A DNA stretch of 41,821 bases from Halobacteriales archaeon (lineage in GTDB: Archaea > Halobacteriota > Halobacteria > Halobacteriales > SKSH01), in contig SKSD01000021.1 of assembly GCA_007118145.1 (NCBI GenBank), forward strand, positions 1 through 41,821, read 5' to 3'. Position 1 is the first letter of the stretch; every line of letters begins with the position of its first letter. Positions 1-8,261 of this stretch are shown piece by piece. Below the pieces are notes generated by a model. It saw nothing but the letters and a program-made list of their open reading frames with translations, was not told the origin of the DNA and did no database searches. The translations under genes were made by a program, and so were the position numbers.

Positions 1-477
1 ATCGACGAGACGGTCGAACTTGTATCCTCGACCGAACAGATCGAGGCATTTCGACACGAGCTGGCACAGGCGGGTATTGATATCGGATGGGGTGTGAACG
101 ACCTCGTCAACAGGTGGAGGGAGACAGAACTAGCGATCGATCGGTCGGTCTCTCGCTCCCGCCTAGAATCGATGGCATCTGATCACGCACTTGAGGTGAT
201 TGACAGTGGTTACGCCTATCATATCAAAGACCCGACCGTATCGAAAGGGAGTGGGATTGCACGAGCGGGCCAACTCCTCGGGTTCGAGCTAACCGAGGTT
301 GTTGCAATTGGCGACTCAGAGAACGATGTCTCGACGTTTGAGCGAGTTGGGACATCGATTGCACTCGAGAATGCTGATGCGACAGCCAAAGCTGCTGCCG
401 ATCGCATCTGTGATGGGTCATACTCACAGGGGACCATCAGCGTGTTAATGCGGTATCTCAACGGCAGTTCGGAATAG
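1..477 (+). CDS. pgp: Phosphoglycolate phosphatase, archaeal HAD type (5' end missing)
   Basis: The frame is open from the first base, so this is the C-terminal 158 residues of a gene that begins outside the window. HAD-family phosphatases of this kind hydrolyse phosphoglycolate or related small phosphates with Mg2+. The retained part has the HAD motif III lysine region (KGSGI, around residue 82) and the motif IV acidic cluster GDSENDVS (about 104-111). The nucleophile-bearing motif I must lie upstream, off the window. The archaeal TA0175-like phosphoglycolate phosphatases end in this way, with a conserved alanine-rich stretch after motif IV. A GTG at 94 is an internal codon and not the start. 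The exact substrate is inferred from the family. Confidence 0.82.
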   Translation: MDETVELVSSTEQIEAFRHELAQAGIDIGWGVNDLVNRWRETELAIDRSVSRSRLESMASDHALEVIDSGYAYHIKDPTVSKGSGIARAGQLLGFELTEVVAIGDSENDVSTFERVGTSIALENADATAKAAADRICDGSYSQGTISVLMRYLNGSSE

Positions 478-561
478 TCTGAAGTTGTCGGTGGTTGCCC
501 GTCTCGTCTGAAGGTACGAAGGCAAGTCTGCAAAGTTAAGTACGGACCGACGAAACTTCCT

Positions 562-602
562 AGGGTATGCATCTACCCTCGATAACCGACCGACGAAGTC
601 GG
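562..602. repeat. Two small hairpins upstream of the glutamate dehydrogenase gene
   Basis: AGGGTA (562-567) pairs with TACCCT (574-579) around a six-base loop, and CCGAC (590-594) pairs with GTCGG (598-602) around GAA. A ten-base direct repeat GACCGACGAA occurs at 545-554 and 588-597. They lie in the 180-base gap between the phosphatase and the glutamate dehydrogenase, so they may be a terminator of the first or leader structure of the second. No strong TATA box was recognised in this gap. Confidence 0.35.
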
Positions 603-657
603 GCTATCCGTCCATCTGGTCTGTCTCGCGTCGATGACTTACCCATGGTGATCGTCG

Positions 658-1959
658 ATGTCAAATGACGCCGACCATGGGTCGGTAGACTCCACGGTCA
701 ACGAATCCCCAGCAGAACCAGAGACCGCTCTCGAGACCGCACTCCGGCAACTTGATCGGGCAGCCACACTCGCCGACGTGGACGAGGATATCGTGGAGCG
801 ACTCCGACATCCCGCTCGTGTCACCAGGGTCACATTACCCTTAAAGCGAGATGACGGGAGGGTTGACCCAATCGTCGGGTACCGTGCACAGCATGACAGT
901 GTGCGTGGCCCGTTCAAGGGTGGCATTAGGTACCACCCCGATGTGACCGAGGAGGAGTGTATCGGTCTCGGGATGTGGATGACGTGGAAGTGTGCTGTGT
1001 TGAACCTTCCCTTCGGTGGGGCGAAAGGTGGTGTGGTTGTCAACCCGAAAAAACTCAGCCTCAAGGAGAAGGAACGCCTCACCCGTAGGCTTGCTCAGGA
1101 GCTTCGCGATGTGGTCGGACCGAATCGTGACATTCCTGCACCCGATATGGGGACCGATGCCCAGACGATGGCATGGTTCATGGATGCGTACAGCATGCAA
1201 GAGGGAGAGACCACACCAGGTGTGGTGACAGGGAAACCCCCTGCCATCGGGGGAAGTGTGGGGAGAGCAGAAGCTCCAGGTTACAGTGTGGCGATCATCA
1301 CCGAGCTCGCTGCTGACTATTATGATATCGATCTGAATGGTATGACGGTCGCCGTTCAGGGCTTCGGGAGTGTCGGCGCTAACGCCGCACGGAAACTGCA
1401 GGACATGGGTGCGACAATCGTCTCAGTGAGCGACGTCAATGGGGCCGTGTACAACCCAGACGGGATAGATACACACAACATCCTGTCACATGAGGAGAAA
1501 CCAGAGGCAGTGCTCGAGTATGATGCACCTTCGATCATCTCGAATGATGAGCTCCTCGAACTCGATGTCGATGTACTCATCCCTGCGGCGATCGGGAACG
1601 TGATCACTGTCGACAATGTTGACGAGATCAAGGCTGATATGATTGTTGAGGGTGCTAACGGTCCGACCACCTCTGGCGCTGACGTTGCACTCGAGGAACG
1701 CGATATTCCGGTCATTCCAGATATCGTGGCGAATGCAGGGGGTGTGACGGTCAGTTACTTTGAATGGCTTCAGGATATCAGTCGGCGTAAATGGACGCTT
1801 GAGCGGGTAGAGACAGAACTCGAATCTGAGATGGCCAAGGCATGGGCATCCGTGGTCGATGTCCACGAGGATCGGTCGGTCACCTGGCGGGATGCTGCGT
1901 ATACGGTTGCACTCGAACGGGTCGCTGCGGCTCACAATATACGCGGGTTGTGGCCGTAG
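658..1959 (+). CDS. gdhA: Glutamate dehydrogenase (Glu/Leu/Phe/Val family)
   Basis: A 433-residue cytoplasmic oxidoreductase, the usual length for haloarchaeal glutamate dehydrogenases, interconverting glutamate with 2-oxoglutarate and ammonia using NAD(P). The substrate domain has [10 protein letters not shown] (85-94), Lys111 and the catalytic-lysine motif GGAKGG (Lys123). The Rossmann nucleotide site is GFGSVG (235-240). An acidic, low-complexity N-terminal tail of about 25 residues precedes the catalytic domain, as in other haloarchaeal paralogues. The ATG at 658 is used because earlier in-frame starts are blocked by stops. The gene stands alone between the phosphatase and a minus-strand small gene. 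The cofactor preference (NAD or NADP) cannot be read from what is visible. Confidence 0.95.
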   Translation: MSNDADHGSVDSTVNESPAEPETALETALRQLDRAATLADVDEDIVERLRHPARVTRVTLPLKRDDGRVDPIVGYRAQHDSVRGPFKGGIRYHPDVTEEECIGLGMWMTWKCAVLNLPFGGAKGGVVVNPKKLSLKEKERLTRRLAQELRDVVGPNRDIPAPDMGTDAQTMAWFMDAYSMQEGETTPGVVTGKPPAIGGSVGRAEAPGYSVAIITELAADYYDIDLNGMTVAVQGFGSVGANAARKLQDMGATIVSVSDVNGAVYNPDGIDTHNILSHEEKPEAVLEYDAPSIISNDELLELDVDVLIPAAIGNVITVDNVDEIKADMIVEGANGPTTSGADVALEERDIPVIPDIVANAGGVTVSYFEWLQDISRRKWTLERVETELESEMAKAWASVVDVHEDRSVTWRDAAYTVALERVAAAHNIRGLWP

Positions 1960-1960
1960 G

Positions 1961-1970
1961 CGGTTAACCG
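1961..1970. repeat. 10-bp palindrome after gdhA
   Basis: CGGTTAACCG is a perfect palindrome starting two bases after the gdhA stop, in the short gap before the convergent small gene. It is too short and loop-free to be a convincing RNA terminator. It could be a protein site or chance. Confidence 0.25.
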
Positions 1971-2007
1971 GCTGGAGGTACCACAGGATTCGTGGGCTAA
2001 AGGCAGA

Positions 2008-2208
2008 TCAGGGGAGGTTGATGCCCCGATATGAGAGGAAATCACCTACTGCCTTGATTTCCACCGGTGATCCGATGATGCGGTAGGCATCGCCCTCTTT
2101 GACGACAGTGACGGTGAAGCGTGATTCGACGATCTCGGCGATCTCAGCCATGTCGGACGAGGGAAGCACTATCTGTGTGCTATCACGAAACATGGCAGCA
2201 GAGGGCAT
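2008..2208 (-). CDS. Small conserved haloarchaeal protein, probable VNG_1110C family
   Basis: A 66-residue protein with no membrane segment. The conserved core FRDSTQIVLP leads into a small alpha/beta module ending IIGSPVEIKAVGDFLSYRG, a pattern I recall from the haloarchaeal VNG_1110C family of unknown function. Two starts are possible: ATG at 2208 and ATG at 2193 (MFRDSTQ); an AT-rich stretch upstream (2213-2235) suits transcription from either. A longer frame reaching 2247 would add residues unlike the family. It is convergent with gdhA and divergent from the Drg GTPase gene. Function is unknown. Confidence 0.65.
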   Translation of the reverse strand: MPSAAMFRDSTQIVLPSSDMAEIAEIVESRFTVTVVKEGDAYRIIGSPVEIKAVGDFLSYRGINLP

Positions 2209-2306
2209 AATACTGCACGAATAATTCGTATGAAAAGGTATCAACATATCGATATTGAGGCTGAAGCGAAGCCCTTTCCGCGATTGGCTTCATAGCATCG
2301 TTGTCG

Positions 2307-3419
2307 ATGGGTCTTGAGGAGCAGATCGAGGATATCGAACGGGAGATCGCTGAGACCCCGTATAACAAAGCATCTGAGCAACATATCGGAAGGTTGAAAT
2401 CCCGACTTGCTGAGCTACGCGAGCGACTTGAGACACGTCAAACCGGCGATTCAGGCGGTGAGGGGTACCATGTCGCCAAAAGCGGTGATGCAACGGTAGC
2501 CATGGTAGGGTTTCCGAGTGTTGGTAAATCCACGCTGTTAAACGCGGTGACGAACGCTGAGAGTGAGGTAGGCGCATATGACTTCACAACCCTCGAGGTC
2601 AATCCCGGGATGATCGAACATCGCGGTGCACAGATTCAACTGCTCGATGTTCCCGGGCTCATTCAGGGCGCAGCAGGGGGTCGCGGCCGTGGGAGGGAGG
2701 TGCTATCGATGGTCCGAGCGGCAGATCTCATCATGATCGTGTTAGATCCATTTGAGATCGAACGCTACCACGACCTCATCCAAGAACTGCGCTCCAATCA
2801 GATCAGAATCGATGTCGATCCTCCTCGGGTATCGGTGACGCCCAAGGGCAAGGGTGGCATCAGTGTTACCACCGTGTCGAACTTCGACCTCGATGAGGAT
2901 ACCGTCGCTGAGGTCGTACGTGAGCAGGGGTTCGTCAATGCCGATATCCATATCGCCGAGAACCTCGATATCGACCGGTTGATCGACGGCATCATGGACA
3001 ACCGGGTATACATCCCCTCGATCACTGTTGTCAACAAGATCGATACCGTCGATGATACCTCCATGCAGTCTGTGACGAGTGAGCTACAGGAGGAAGGTAT
3101 CGACCCGGATGAGGTCATCTTCGTCAGCGGAGAACAGGATATCGGTCTGGAGGAACTCAAAGACCGAATCTGGGACAAGCTATCATTGAGGCGAATCTAT
3201 ATGAAAAAGCCGGGAGAGTCACCAGATTTCGATGAGCCACTCATCGTACGAGATGGAACGACGATCGGTGACGTGCTCGGGCGACTTGGTGGGGATTTCG
3301 AACAACGCTTTCGTTACGCACGGGTGACCGGACCGAGTGCAAGTCATGATGAGCAACGTGTCGGGCTGGATCATCACCTTGCGGATGAGGATATTTTGAC
3401 GCTCACACTCCGCCGATAG
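2307..3419 (+). CDS. drg: Drg-family GTP-binding protein with TGS domain
   Basis: A 370-residue GTPase of the archaeal/eukaryotic DRG subfamily of OBG proteins, thought to act with ribosomes. An N-terminal helical segment (about 1-45) is followed by the G domain: P-loop GFPSVGKST (about 68-76), DVPGLIQGAA (switch II) and NKID (around 240), with the DRG-typical insert between. The C-terminal TGS domain covers roughly the last 80 residues. The ATG at 2307 gives the family N-terminus MGLEEQIEDIE; a TTG six bases upstream is in frame but not needed. It is a single-gene unit, divergent from the small gene at 2208. The family role is known only in outline, so the cellular role is inferred. Confidence 0.93.
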   Translation: MGLEEQIEDIEREIAETPYNKASEQHIGRLKSRLAELRERLETRQTGDSGGEGYHVAKSGDATVAMVGFPSVGKSTLLNAVTNAESEVGAYDFTTLEVNPGMIEHRGAQIQLLDVPGLIQGAAGGRGRGREVLSMVRAADLIMIVLDPFEIERYHDLIQELRSNQIRIDVDPPRVSVTPKGKGGISVTTVSNFDLDEDTVAEVVREQGFVNADIHIAENLDIDRLIDGIMDNRVYIPSITVVNKIDTVDDTSMQSVTSELQEEGIDPDEVIFVSGEQDIGLEELKDRIWDKLSLRRIYMKKPGESPDFDEPLIVRDGTTIGDVLGRLGGDFEQRFRYARVTGPSASHDEQRVGLDHHLADEDILTLTLRR

Positions 3420-3461
3420 CAATCTCGTACCTTTTTCGCCCATCCCGCGCAGGTTGAATGT

Positions 3462-4136
3462 ATGTCGACCGAGAACACGATCGAGCTTGAGCAGTTCCTT
3501 GAATCGATGTCACCGCACCATGACGATATCCAGCAGGAGATGGCCGAGCATGCTTCACGGGAGGGATTTCCCATCATCGGTCGGACGGTTGGCGGAATAT
3601 TACACCAGCTCGTCACCATGAAGGAAGCAGACCGCGTGTTCGAGTTTGGTTCAGGGTTCGGCTACTCCGCCTATTGGTTCGCCCGTGCCCTCCCCGAGAG
3701 TGGTCAGGTGGTATTGACCGAGGAGGACGAAGAGGAGCTCGACAAGGCCAGAGAGTACTTTGCGCGTGCAGGTCTCACCCACCTGGCAAGATTCGAGGAG
3801 GGTGATGCGTTGGATGTCATCGATCGGTATCACGGGCCGTTCGATATCGTACTCATCGACCATGACAAACAGCGATATCGAGATGCGTTCGAGCGCGTCC
3901 GCGATCGCCTCCCGCCAGGTGGCGTCATCGTAGCAGATAACGCCATCAGCGCAGGTCCGATGGACACCGAGGGTCTCATGCGGGCGATCATCGAGGGTGA
4001 GGGTGCGGCCGACCTCGATGATATGACCGATGGCGTGCGACGGTACCTCGAGGTCGTCAGAGACGATGCTGCGTTCACAACTGTGGTGTTACCTATCGGC
4101 TCCGGTATCGCTCTCAGCGTCCGCCACCGCGGCTGA
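3462..4136 (+). CDS. SAM-dependent O-methyltransferase, COG4122 type
   Basis: A 224-residue class I methyltransferase of the caffeoyl-CoA/catechol O-methyltransferase family. The SAM motif I is FEFGSGFGYSA (about 60-70), followed by an acidic residue after strand 2 (LTEEDEEEL) and a DIVLIDHDK motif with the conserved metal/substrate aspartate. The DNAISAGPMD segment matches the DNxL/DN signature of metal-dependent O-methyltransferases. A T-rich element (about 3430-3437) sits 27 bases before the ATG, fitting a leaderless transcript. The substrate is unknown; no pathway neighbours help. The start is the first ATG after the Drg gene, 42 bases downstream of its stop. Confidence 0.87.
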   Translation: MSTENTIELEQFLESMSPHHDDIQQEMAEHASREGFPIIGRTVGGILHQLVTMKEADRVFEFGSGFGYSAYWFARALPESGQVVLTEEDEEELDKAREYFARAGLTHLARFEEGDALDVIDRYHGPFDIVLIDHDKQRYRDAFERVRDRLPPGGVIVADNAISAGPMDTEGLMRAIIEGEGAADLDDMTDGVRRYLEVVRDDAAFTTVVLPIGSGIALSVRHRG

Positions 4137-4144
4137 GAACTTAA

Positions 4145-4183
4145 GTGTCACCACAACCTACCTACTGGTGACACGTGGTAGGT
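4145..4183. promoter_or_regulatory. Interlocked inverted repeats ahead of hflX
   Basis: A perfect nine-base inverted repeat, GTGTCACCA (4145-4153) and TGGTGACAC (4166-4174), has in its 12-base spacer the left arm of a second repeat, ACCTACC (4156-4162), whose right arm GGTAGGT lies at 4177-4183. A TATA-like ACTTAAG (4139-4145) lies just upstream, so the dyad would cover the start of transcription of hflX. An operator for a dimeric repressor, or alternative RNA stems, are both possible. No family member is recognised. Confidence 0.55.
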
Positions 4184-4218
4184 CAAGTAACCGACGAAGG
4201 CGTCGACCGACCTCAATC

Positions 4219-5520
4219 ATGAGGACGGTGGTCGTCAAGCGCGTCGATAAGGGTGAACCGGACACGGCCGAGATACGAGGACTGGTCCGTGCTGCGGGCC
4301 ATGAGGTTGTTGCTGAGGTGACGCAGGTCCGCTCGGCCGATCCGGCATTCGAACTTGGCGCCGGGAAAGGGGCTGAACTCGCTCGCACAGTTCGCGATAT
4401 GGATGCGGAGTTCGTGGTGTTCGATAATCGACTGGGACCGTATCAGACGTACAATCTCGGGCAACGATTGCCAGCAGGTGTGGCCGTCATCGATCGGTTC
4501 AAGTTGATCCTCGATATCTTCGGTCAACGTGCTAACACACGAAAGGCACAGCTACAGGTCGAACTGGCTGAATTACGCTATGAACTCCCACGAGCGGAGG
4601 CGAAGGCCAGTCTTGCCAAACGAGACGAGCATCCGGGGTTCATGGGTCTTGGAGAGTATGATGAGAGTCGAAAGCGAGACATCAAGGCACGCATCAGCCG
4701 TATCCAGGAAGAGCTCTCGACCATCGAAGATCGTGAGGCCAAGCGACGGGCCAGGCAACGCGACTCGGGATTCGATCTCGTGGCACTCGCGGGGTACACG
4801 AACGCGGGAAAGTCGACGTTGTTGCGACAGTTGGCGAGTGAGCTCTCCGTCGACCAGAACGAGGGACTACATCCAGATCTCGATCCCACCGCTGCCTCGA
4901 GCGATCGTCTGTTCGAGACACTGGGGACGACCACTCGACGGATGCTCATTGATAATCGACGGGTGTTACTCACCGATACCGTCGGTTTCATCGCTGATCT
5001 CCCCCCATGGTTGATTGACTCGTTCAACTCAACGCTCGAGGCAGTGTACCGTGCCGATCTGGTTCTCCTTGTGGTCGATGCGAGTGAGCCGACTGAGGTA
5101 GTTCGTGAGAAGCTGATTACCAGCCACGACACGTTGAGTGCGAGAAATCAGGCCCCGATTGTGACGGTCTTCAATAAGGTTGACCTGGTCGATGATGCCG
5201 CGATAGCGGAGATTGAACAGGCGGTGGCGGCACTGACCGAGAACCCCGTGTGTATCAGCGCCGCTGAGGGTATCGGTATCGATCATCTCGAAGCACGGAT
5301 CGCAGATGCCCTGCCCGATTGGCACGCAGAACGCCTTGTCGTCCCACAACATACTGAGACGATGCCGCTCATCTCATGGCTTCATGACAATGCCAGGGTA
5401 TCTGAGGTGACCTATGGAGGTGGGAGTGTCCTGATCGAGTTTGAGGCACGGCCATCGGTGATCGATCAGGCACGAGACAAGGCCGCTTCACTCTACCAGA
5501 CACCGGGGATCTCTGGTTGA
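4219..5520 (+). CDS. hflX: GTPase HflX
   Basis: A 433-residue ribosome-associated GTPase. The N-terminal HflX domain contains the family element DRFKLILDIFGQRANTRKAQ (about 92-111), then a helical linker and the G domain with P-loop GYTNAGKST (192-200), DTVGFIADLP (G3, about 253-262) and NKVDL (G4). A variable C-terminal domain follows. HflX proteins bind the large subunit and split or rescue stalled ribosomes; the archaeal role is inferred. The ATG at 4219 gives MRTVVVKRVD, a normal family start. The open frame continues upstream into the methyltransferase gene but that stretch is low-complexity and unlike HflX. The interlocked inverted repeats at 4145-4183 lie in its promoter region. Confidence 0.94.
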   Translation: MRTVVVKRVDKGEPDTAEIRGLVRAAGHEVVAEVTQVRSADPAFELGAGKGAELARTVRDMDAEFVVFDNRLGPYQTYNLGQRLPAGVAVIDRFKLILDIFGQRANTRKAQLQVELAELRYELPRAEAKASLAKRDEHPGFMGLGEYDESRKRDIKARISRIQEELSTIEDREAKRRARQRDSGFDLVALAGYTNAGKSTLLRQLASELSVDQNEGLHPDLDPTAASSDRLFETLGTTTRRMLIDNRRVLLTDTVGFIADLPPWLIDSFNSTLEAVYRADLVLLVVDASEPTEVVREKLITSHDTLSARNQAPIVTVFNKVDLVDDAAIAEIEQAVAALTENPVCISAAEGIGIDHLEARIADALPDWHAERLVVPQHTETMPLISWLHDNARVSEVTYGGGSVLIEFEARPSVIDQARDKAASLYQTPGISG

Positions 5521-5593
5521 GACTACGCTTTACCAGCGTCAGATGCGAACGAATCAATACCTAATAGCACCTGGTGGATTGACAGGTACCGAT

Positions 5594-6748
5594 ATGGTCC
5601 CCAAGGTATCCTCCCGGCGTGCATATCTACGCAACCTCGGCGTTGCATCGATCGTTGGTGTTGCTGGCTGTCTCGATGACATACTCTCCGATGAACGGCC
5701 TATCGTCATCGATCGGTTGGATGGTGCGTGGAAATCGTATCAACGAAACGAGACGAATACCGGTGGCAATAACCTCGGTGACGGTCCAATCGATGATCCC
5801 ACCGTCGAGTGGTCGTTCAGTGCTGGTCGCGGCATCGAGTCATCGATGGCAGTCGATGAGCACTATGTGTACCTCACCAGCCTCGATCGACACCTCTACG
5901 CGGTCGATGCGTTCACCGGGGAGCTGGCGTGGTCTTATCAAACACAGAATGATATCCGATCATCGCCTAGTATCGACGAGGGCAACCTCTACTTCGGGTC
6001 AACGGACGGTTCCCTCCATGTGGTCGATACCGATGATGAGTCACGATGGCGGTTCAGGGTCGGCCGTGACATTTCGTGTTCACCCGCAGTGGTCGACGGG
6101 GTTGCGTTCTTCTCCGCCGAAGATGAACGCCTCTACGCAGTTGATGTTGTCGAACAGGAAGAACTATGGAACAGACGTGGTGTCACACCAGATTCGTCGC
6201 CAGTCATCAAGGATGAATTGCTCATCATCGGGAGCAATCATGTCGAAATTCATGCATACGATGCTCGCTCCGGTGCTCGCGAATGGCGTGTTGAGACTGA
6301 CGCTGTCCTGGCCTCGACAGCGGCGATCCACGATGAGATGGTGATCATGGGAGCCGGGGACGGTACCATCTATGGCCTTGATCTCCACACCGGTGAGGAG
6401 GAATGGTCCGTCCCGACCGGCGTATCGGTCTTCTCCAGGGTGACAATCAGGGATCACACGGCGTTCGTCGGTGATGATGGAGGAACTCTGTACGCGATCG
6501 ATGTACCCTCCGGTGAGCTCGTCTGGGAGGAACCTCTCGATGGTGGTATCTGGGCAGCCCCTGCAGTGACAGATGAGATGGTATATATCTCGACGCATGC
6601 TGAGGAGGTGATCGCTCTCGAGCGAGAGACAGGCTCGGTGCGTTGGCGAGCGACGAATCGAGCGTCCTCAAACACGTCTCCGACGGTCGCACACGGGATG
6701 GTCTACACCGGAGATCGCCACGGTCACGTCTACGCTTTGACCGACTGA
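5594..6748 (+). CDS. Tat-exported lipoprotein with PQQ-like beta-propeller
   Basis: A 384-residue protein. The N-terminus has a twin-arginine motif SRRAYL (7-12), a short hydrophobic stretch and a lipobox VAGC with Cys26, so it is probably exported by Tat and lipid-anchored outside the cell. The rest is eight repeats of the PQQ-enzyme blade pattern, for example LYAVDAFTGELAW and IYGLDLHTGEEEW, each ending in a tryptophan-containing strand, which predicts an eight-bladed propeller. No dehydrogenase active-site residues are recognised, so it is likely a binding or scaffold protein like BamB rather than a quinoprotein enzyme. The ATG at 5594 is chosen over an upstream ATG at 5543 because it places the Tat signal at the terminus. 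It ends eight bases before the convergent nnr gene. Confidence 0.85.
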   Translation: MVPKVSSRRAYLRNLGVASIVGVAGCLDDILSDERPIVIDRLDGAWKSYQRNETNTGGNNLGDGPIDDPTVEWSFSAGRGIESSMAVDEHYVYLTSLDRHLYAVDAFTGELAWSYQTQNDIRSSPSIDEGNLYFGSTDGSLHVVDTDDESRWRFRVGRDISCSPAVVDGVAFFSAEDERLYAVDVVEQEELWNRRGVTPDSSPVIKDELLIIGSNHVEIHAYDARSGAREWRVETDAVLASTAAIHDEMVIMGAGDGTIYGLDLHTGEEEWSVPTGVSVFSRVTIRDHTAFVGDDGGTLYAIDVPSGELVWEEPLDGGIWAAPAVTDEMVYISTHAEEVIALERETGSVRWRATNRASSNTSPTVAHGMVYTGDRHGHVYALTD

Positions 6749-6756
6749 GGTCTGTG

Positions 6757-8193
6757 TTACTCAAGCCTGGCACACACCTGTGGGATGGCATCCGCCACCT
6801 CGCTAGCCAGGAAGCCAGTATCGTGATGTCTCGCAAGGTGATCTCCAGCAGCACCGGTCAACCACGCACTGATACATGCCGCATGGAACGCATCGTGACG
6901 TGCAAGCATCGCGGCTGTCACACCTGTCAAGACGTCTCCGGTACCCCCAGTCGTCATCCCGGGGTTACCGGTTCGATTGGCACGGGTCTGCTCGCCATCA
7001 GAGATGATATCGATATGACCTTTGAGGATGATCGAGCAGTTGAGAGCCTGTGCTGCGTTGGTGACCAGATCCATGGCGTCGCGCCATGACTTGGGTCGGT
7101 TAAAGCCCATCGAGACGAACTCCCCGGCGTGTGGGGTGGCGACGATCTCCGCTTTGGATTCAGTCCCCGATAGACACTGTAACGCATCAGCATCGACCAC
7201 GGTGGTGCCATCGAAGTGGTCGAGGAACGCATCGATCGTCTCGGTCGTCTCTGGTGAGTCACCCAGACCCGGTCCGATGACGACCACATCTACCTCGTTG
7301 CTGAGCTCGAGAACTCGCTCGAGGTGACCTCCCTCTAGCGTGGTTCCTGGTAGACGGTGTGGGATAAACTCCGGGTGATAGCCCGAGACGGTATCAGCGA
7401 TCAGTTCAGGGAGGGCGAGGTGCACCAGATCTGCCCCCGTGCGGAGTGCAGCGATGCCGCTCAACGCCGGTGCACCGACATACGGTCCGCCACCAATGAT
7501 GAGGATCTCTCCATGATCTCCCTTATGGGCTTCATCGTCTCGGTGTAGTGTGGAGAGCAGATCCCCCGGCCCGACAAACCGCTCAGCAGCCTCTGGGATA
7601 CCAATATCCTCGACACTCACCTCGACATCGATGTGCTGATGTGCGGGTTTGCGATCATGAAAGGTGACGATATGATCTGCTTCGACGGCGGAACCCTGGT
7701 GCTCGCCGGTGTCGGGATCTAATCCCGATGGGACATCGACGGAGATGACGGTCCCTTGCGCATGATTGATCAACTCGATTGCCGAACGAATCGGTTCTCT
7801 GACCGGTCCGTCGACCCCGGTTCCGAGCAGTGCGTCGACGATGACATCGCCATCGAAGGTATCGAGTGAGGAAGCGTCCGTGATGCATCGAGTCGGGATG
7901 TTGGCCTGTTCAAGGGCACCCCAGTTCGCCCTGGCGATATCCGTGGTGATCTGCGCAGGCGTCCCGAGCAGGGTGGCGGTGACATCAAACTCTTTGAGAA
8001 AGCGAGCGGCCACGAGACCATCGCCACCATTGTTGCCCCGGCCGGCGATGATATCGATGCTTGCGTCCGGTGGAGCCACCATCGAAACGTTCCGTGCGAT
8101 GGCGTTCCCACTCGATTCCATCAGTAACCGTCGAGGGACACCGAGTGACTCCGCGTTACGGTCGATGGCTGCCATGCGCTCGCTCGTTATCAT
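6757..8193 (-). CDS. nnr: Bifunctional NAD(P)H-hydrate epimerase / dehydratase
   Basis: A 478-residue repair enzyme that epimerises R-NAD(P)HX and dehydrates S-NAD(P)HX back to NAD(P)H, using ADP or ATP. Residues about 1-210 are the YjeF_N epimerase domain with the phosphate-binding motif AGRGNNGGDGLVAA and the DALLGTG segment. Residues about 220-478 are the carbohydrate-kinase-like dehydratase domain, with GEILIIGGGPYVGAP and the nucleotide-binding NPGMTTGGTGDVLTG. Length and domain order are those of the fused bacterial/archaeal enzyme. A TATA-like element on the minus strand (8218-8225) is 28 bases before the ATG. Confidence 0.95.
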   Translation of the reverse strand: MITSERMAAIDRNAESLGVPRRLLMESSGNAIARNVSMVAPPDASIDIIAGRGNNGGDGLVAARFLKEFDVTATLLGTPAQITTDIARANWGALEQANIPTRCITDASSLDTFDGDVIVDALLGTGVDGPVREPIRSAIELINHAQGTVISVDVPSGLDPDTGEHQGSAVEADHIVTFHDRKPAHQHIDVEVSVEDIGIPEAAERFVGPGDLLSTLHRDDEAHKGDHGEILIIGGGPYVGAPALSGIAALRTGADLVHLALPELIADTVSGYHPEFIPHRLPGTTLEGGHLERVLELSNEVDVVVIGPGLGDSPETTETIDAFLDHFDGTTVVDADALQCLSGTESKAEIVATPHAGEFVSMGFNRPKSWRDAMDLVTNAAQALNCSIILKGHIDIISDGEQTRANRTGNPGMTTGGTGDVLTGVTAAMLARHDAFHAACISAWLTGAAGDHLARHHDTGFLASEVADAIPQVCARLE

Positions 8194-8217
8194 GGGTCAT
8201 ATCCTGTACTGCGATGG

Positions 8218-8225
8218 GATAAACC
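8218..8225 (-). promoter_or_regulatory. TATA-like promoter element of nnr
   Basis: On the minus strand this reads GGTTTATC, centred about 28 bases upstream of the nnr ATG. That spacing puts transcription start at or next to the start codon, the leaderless arrangement common in haloarchaea. Confidence 0.5.
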
Positions 8226-8261
8226 TGTACGACATACAGTATGGTTGCCCATCATGGCTGT

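Noticed and set aside
4145-4183. H-type pseudoknot upstream of hflX
   Set aside because: Arms are arranged correctly, but the loop that would cross the nine-base stem is only two bases, too short for a normal pseudoknot.
4030-4218. Upstream extension of the hflX frame
   Set aside because: The extra residues overlap the methyltransferase gene, are low-complexity with an Arg run, and are absent from HflX proteins.
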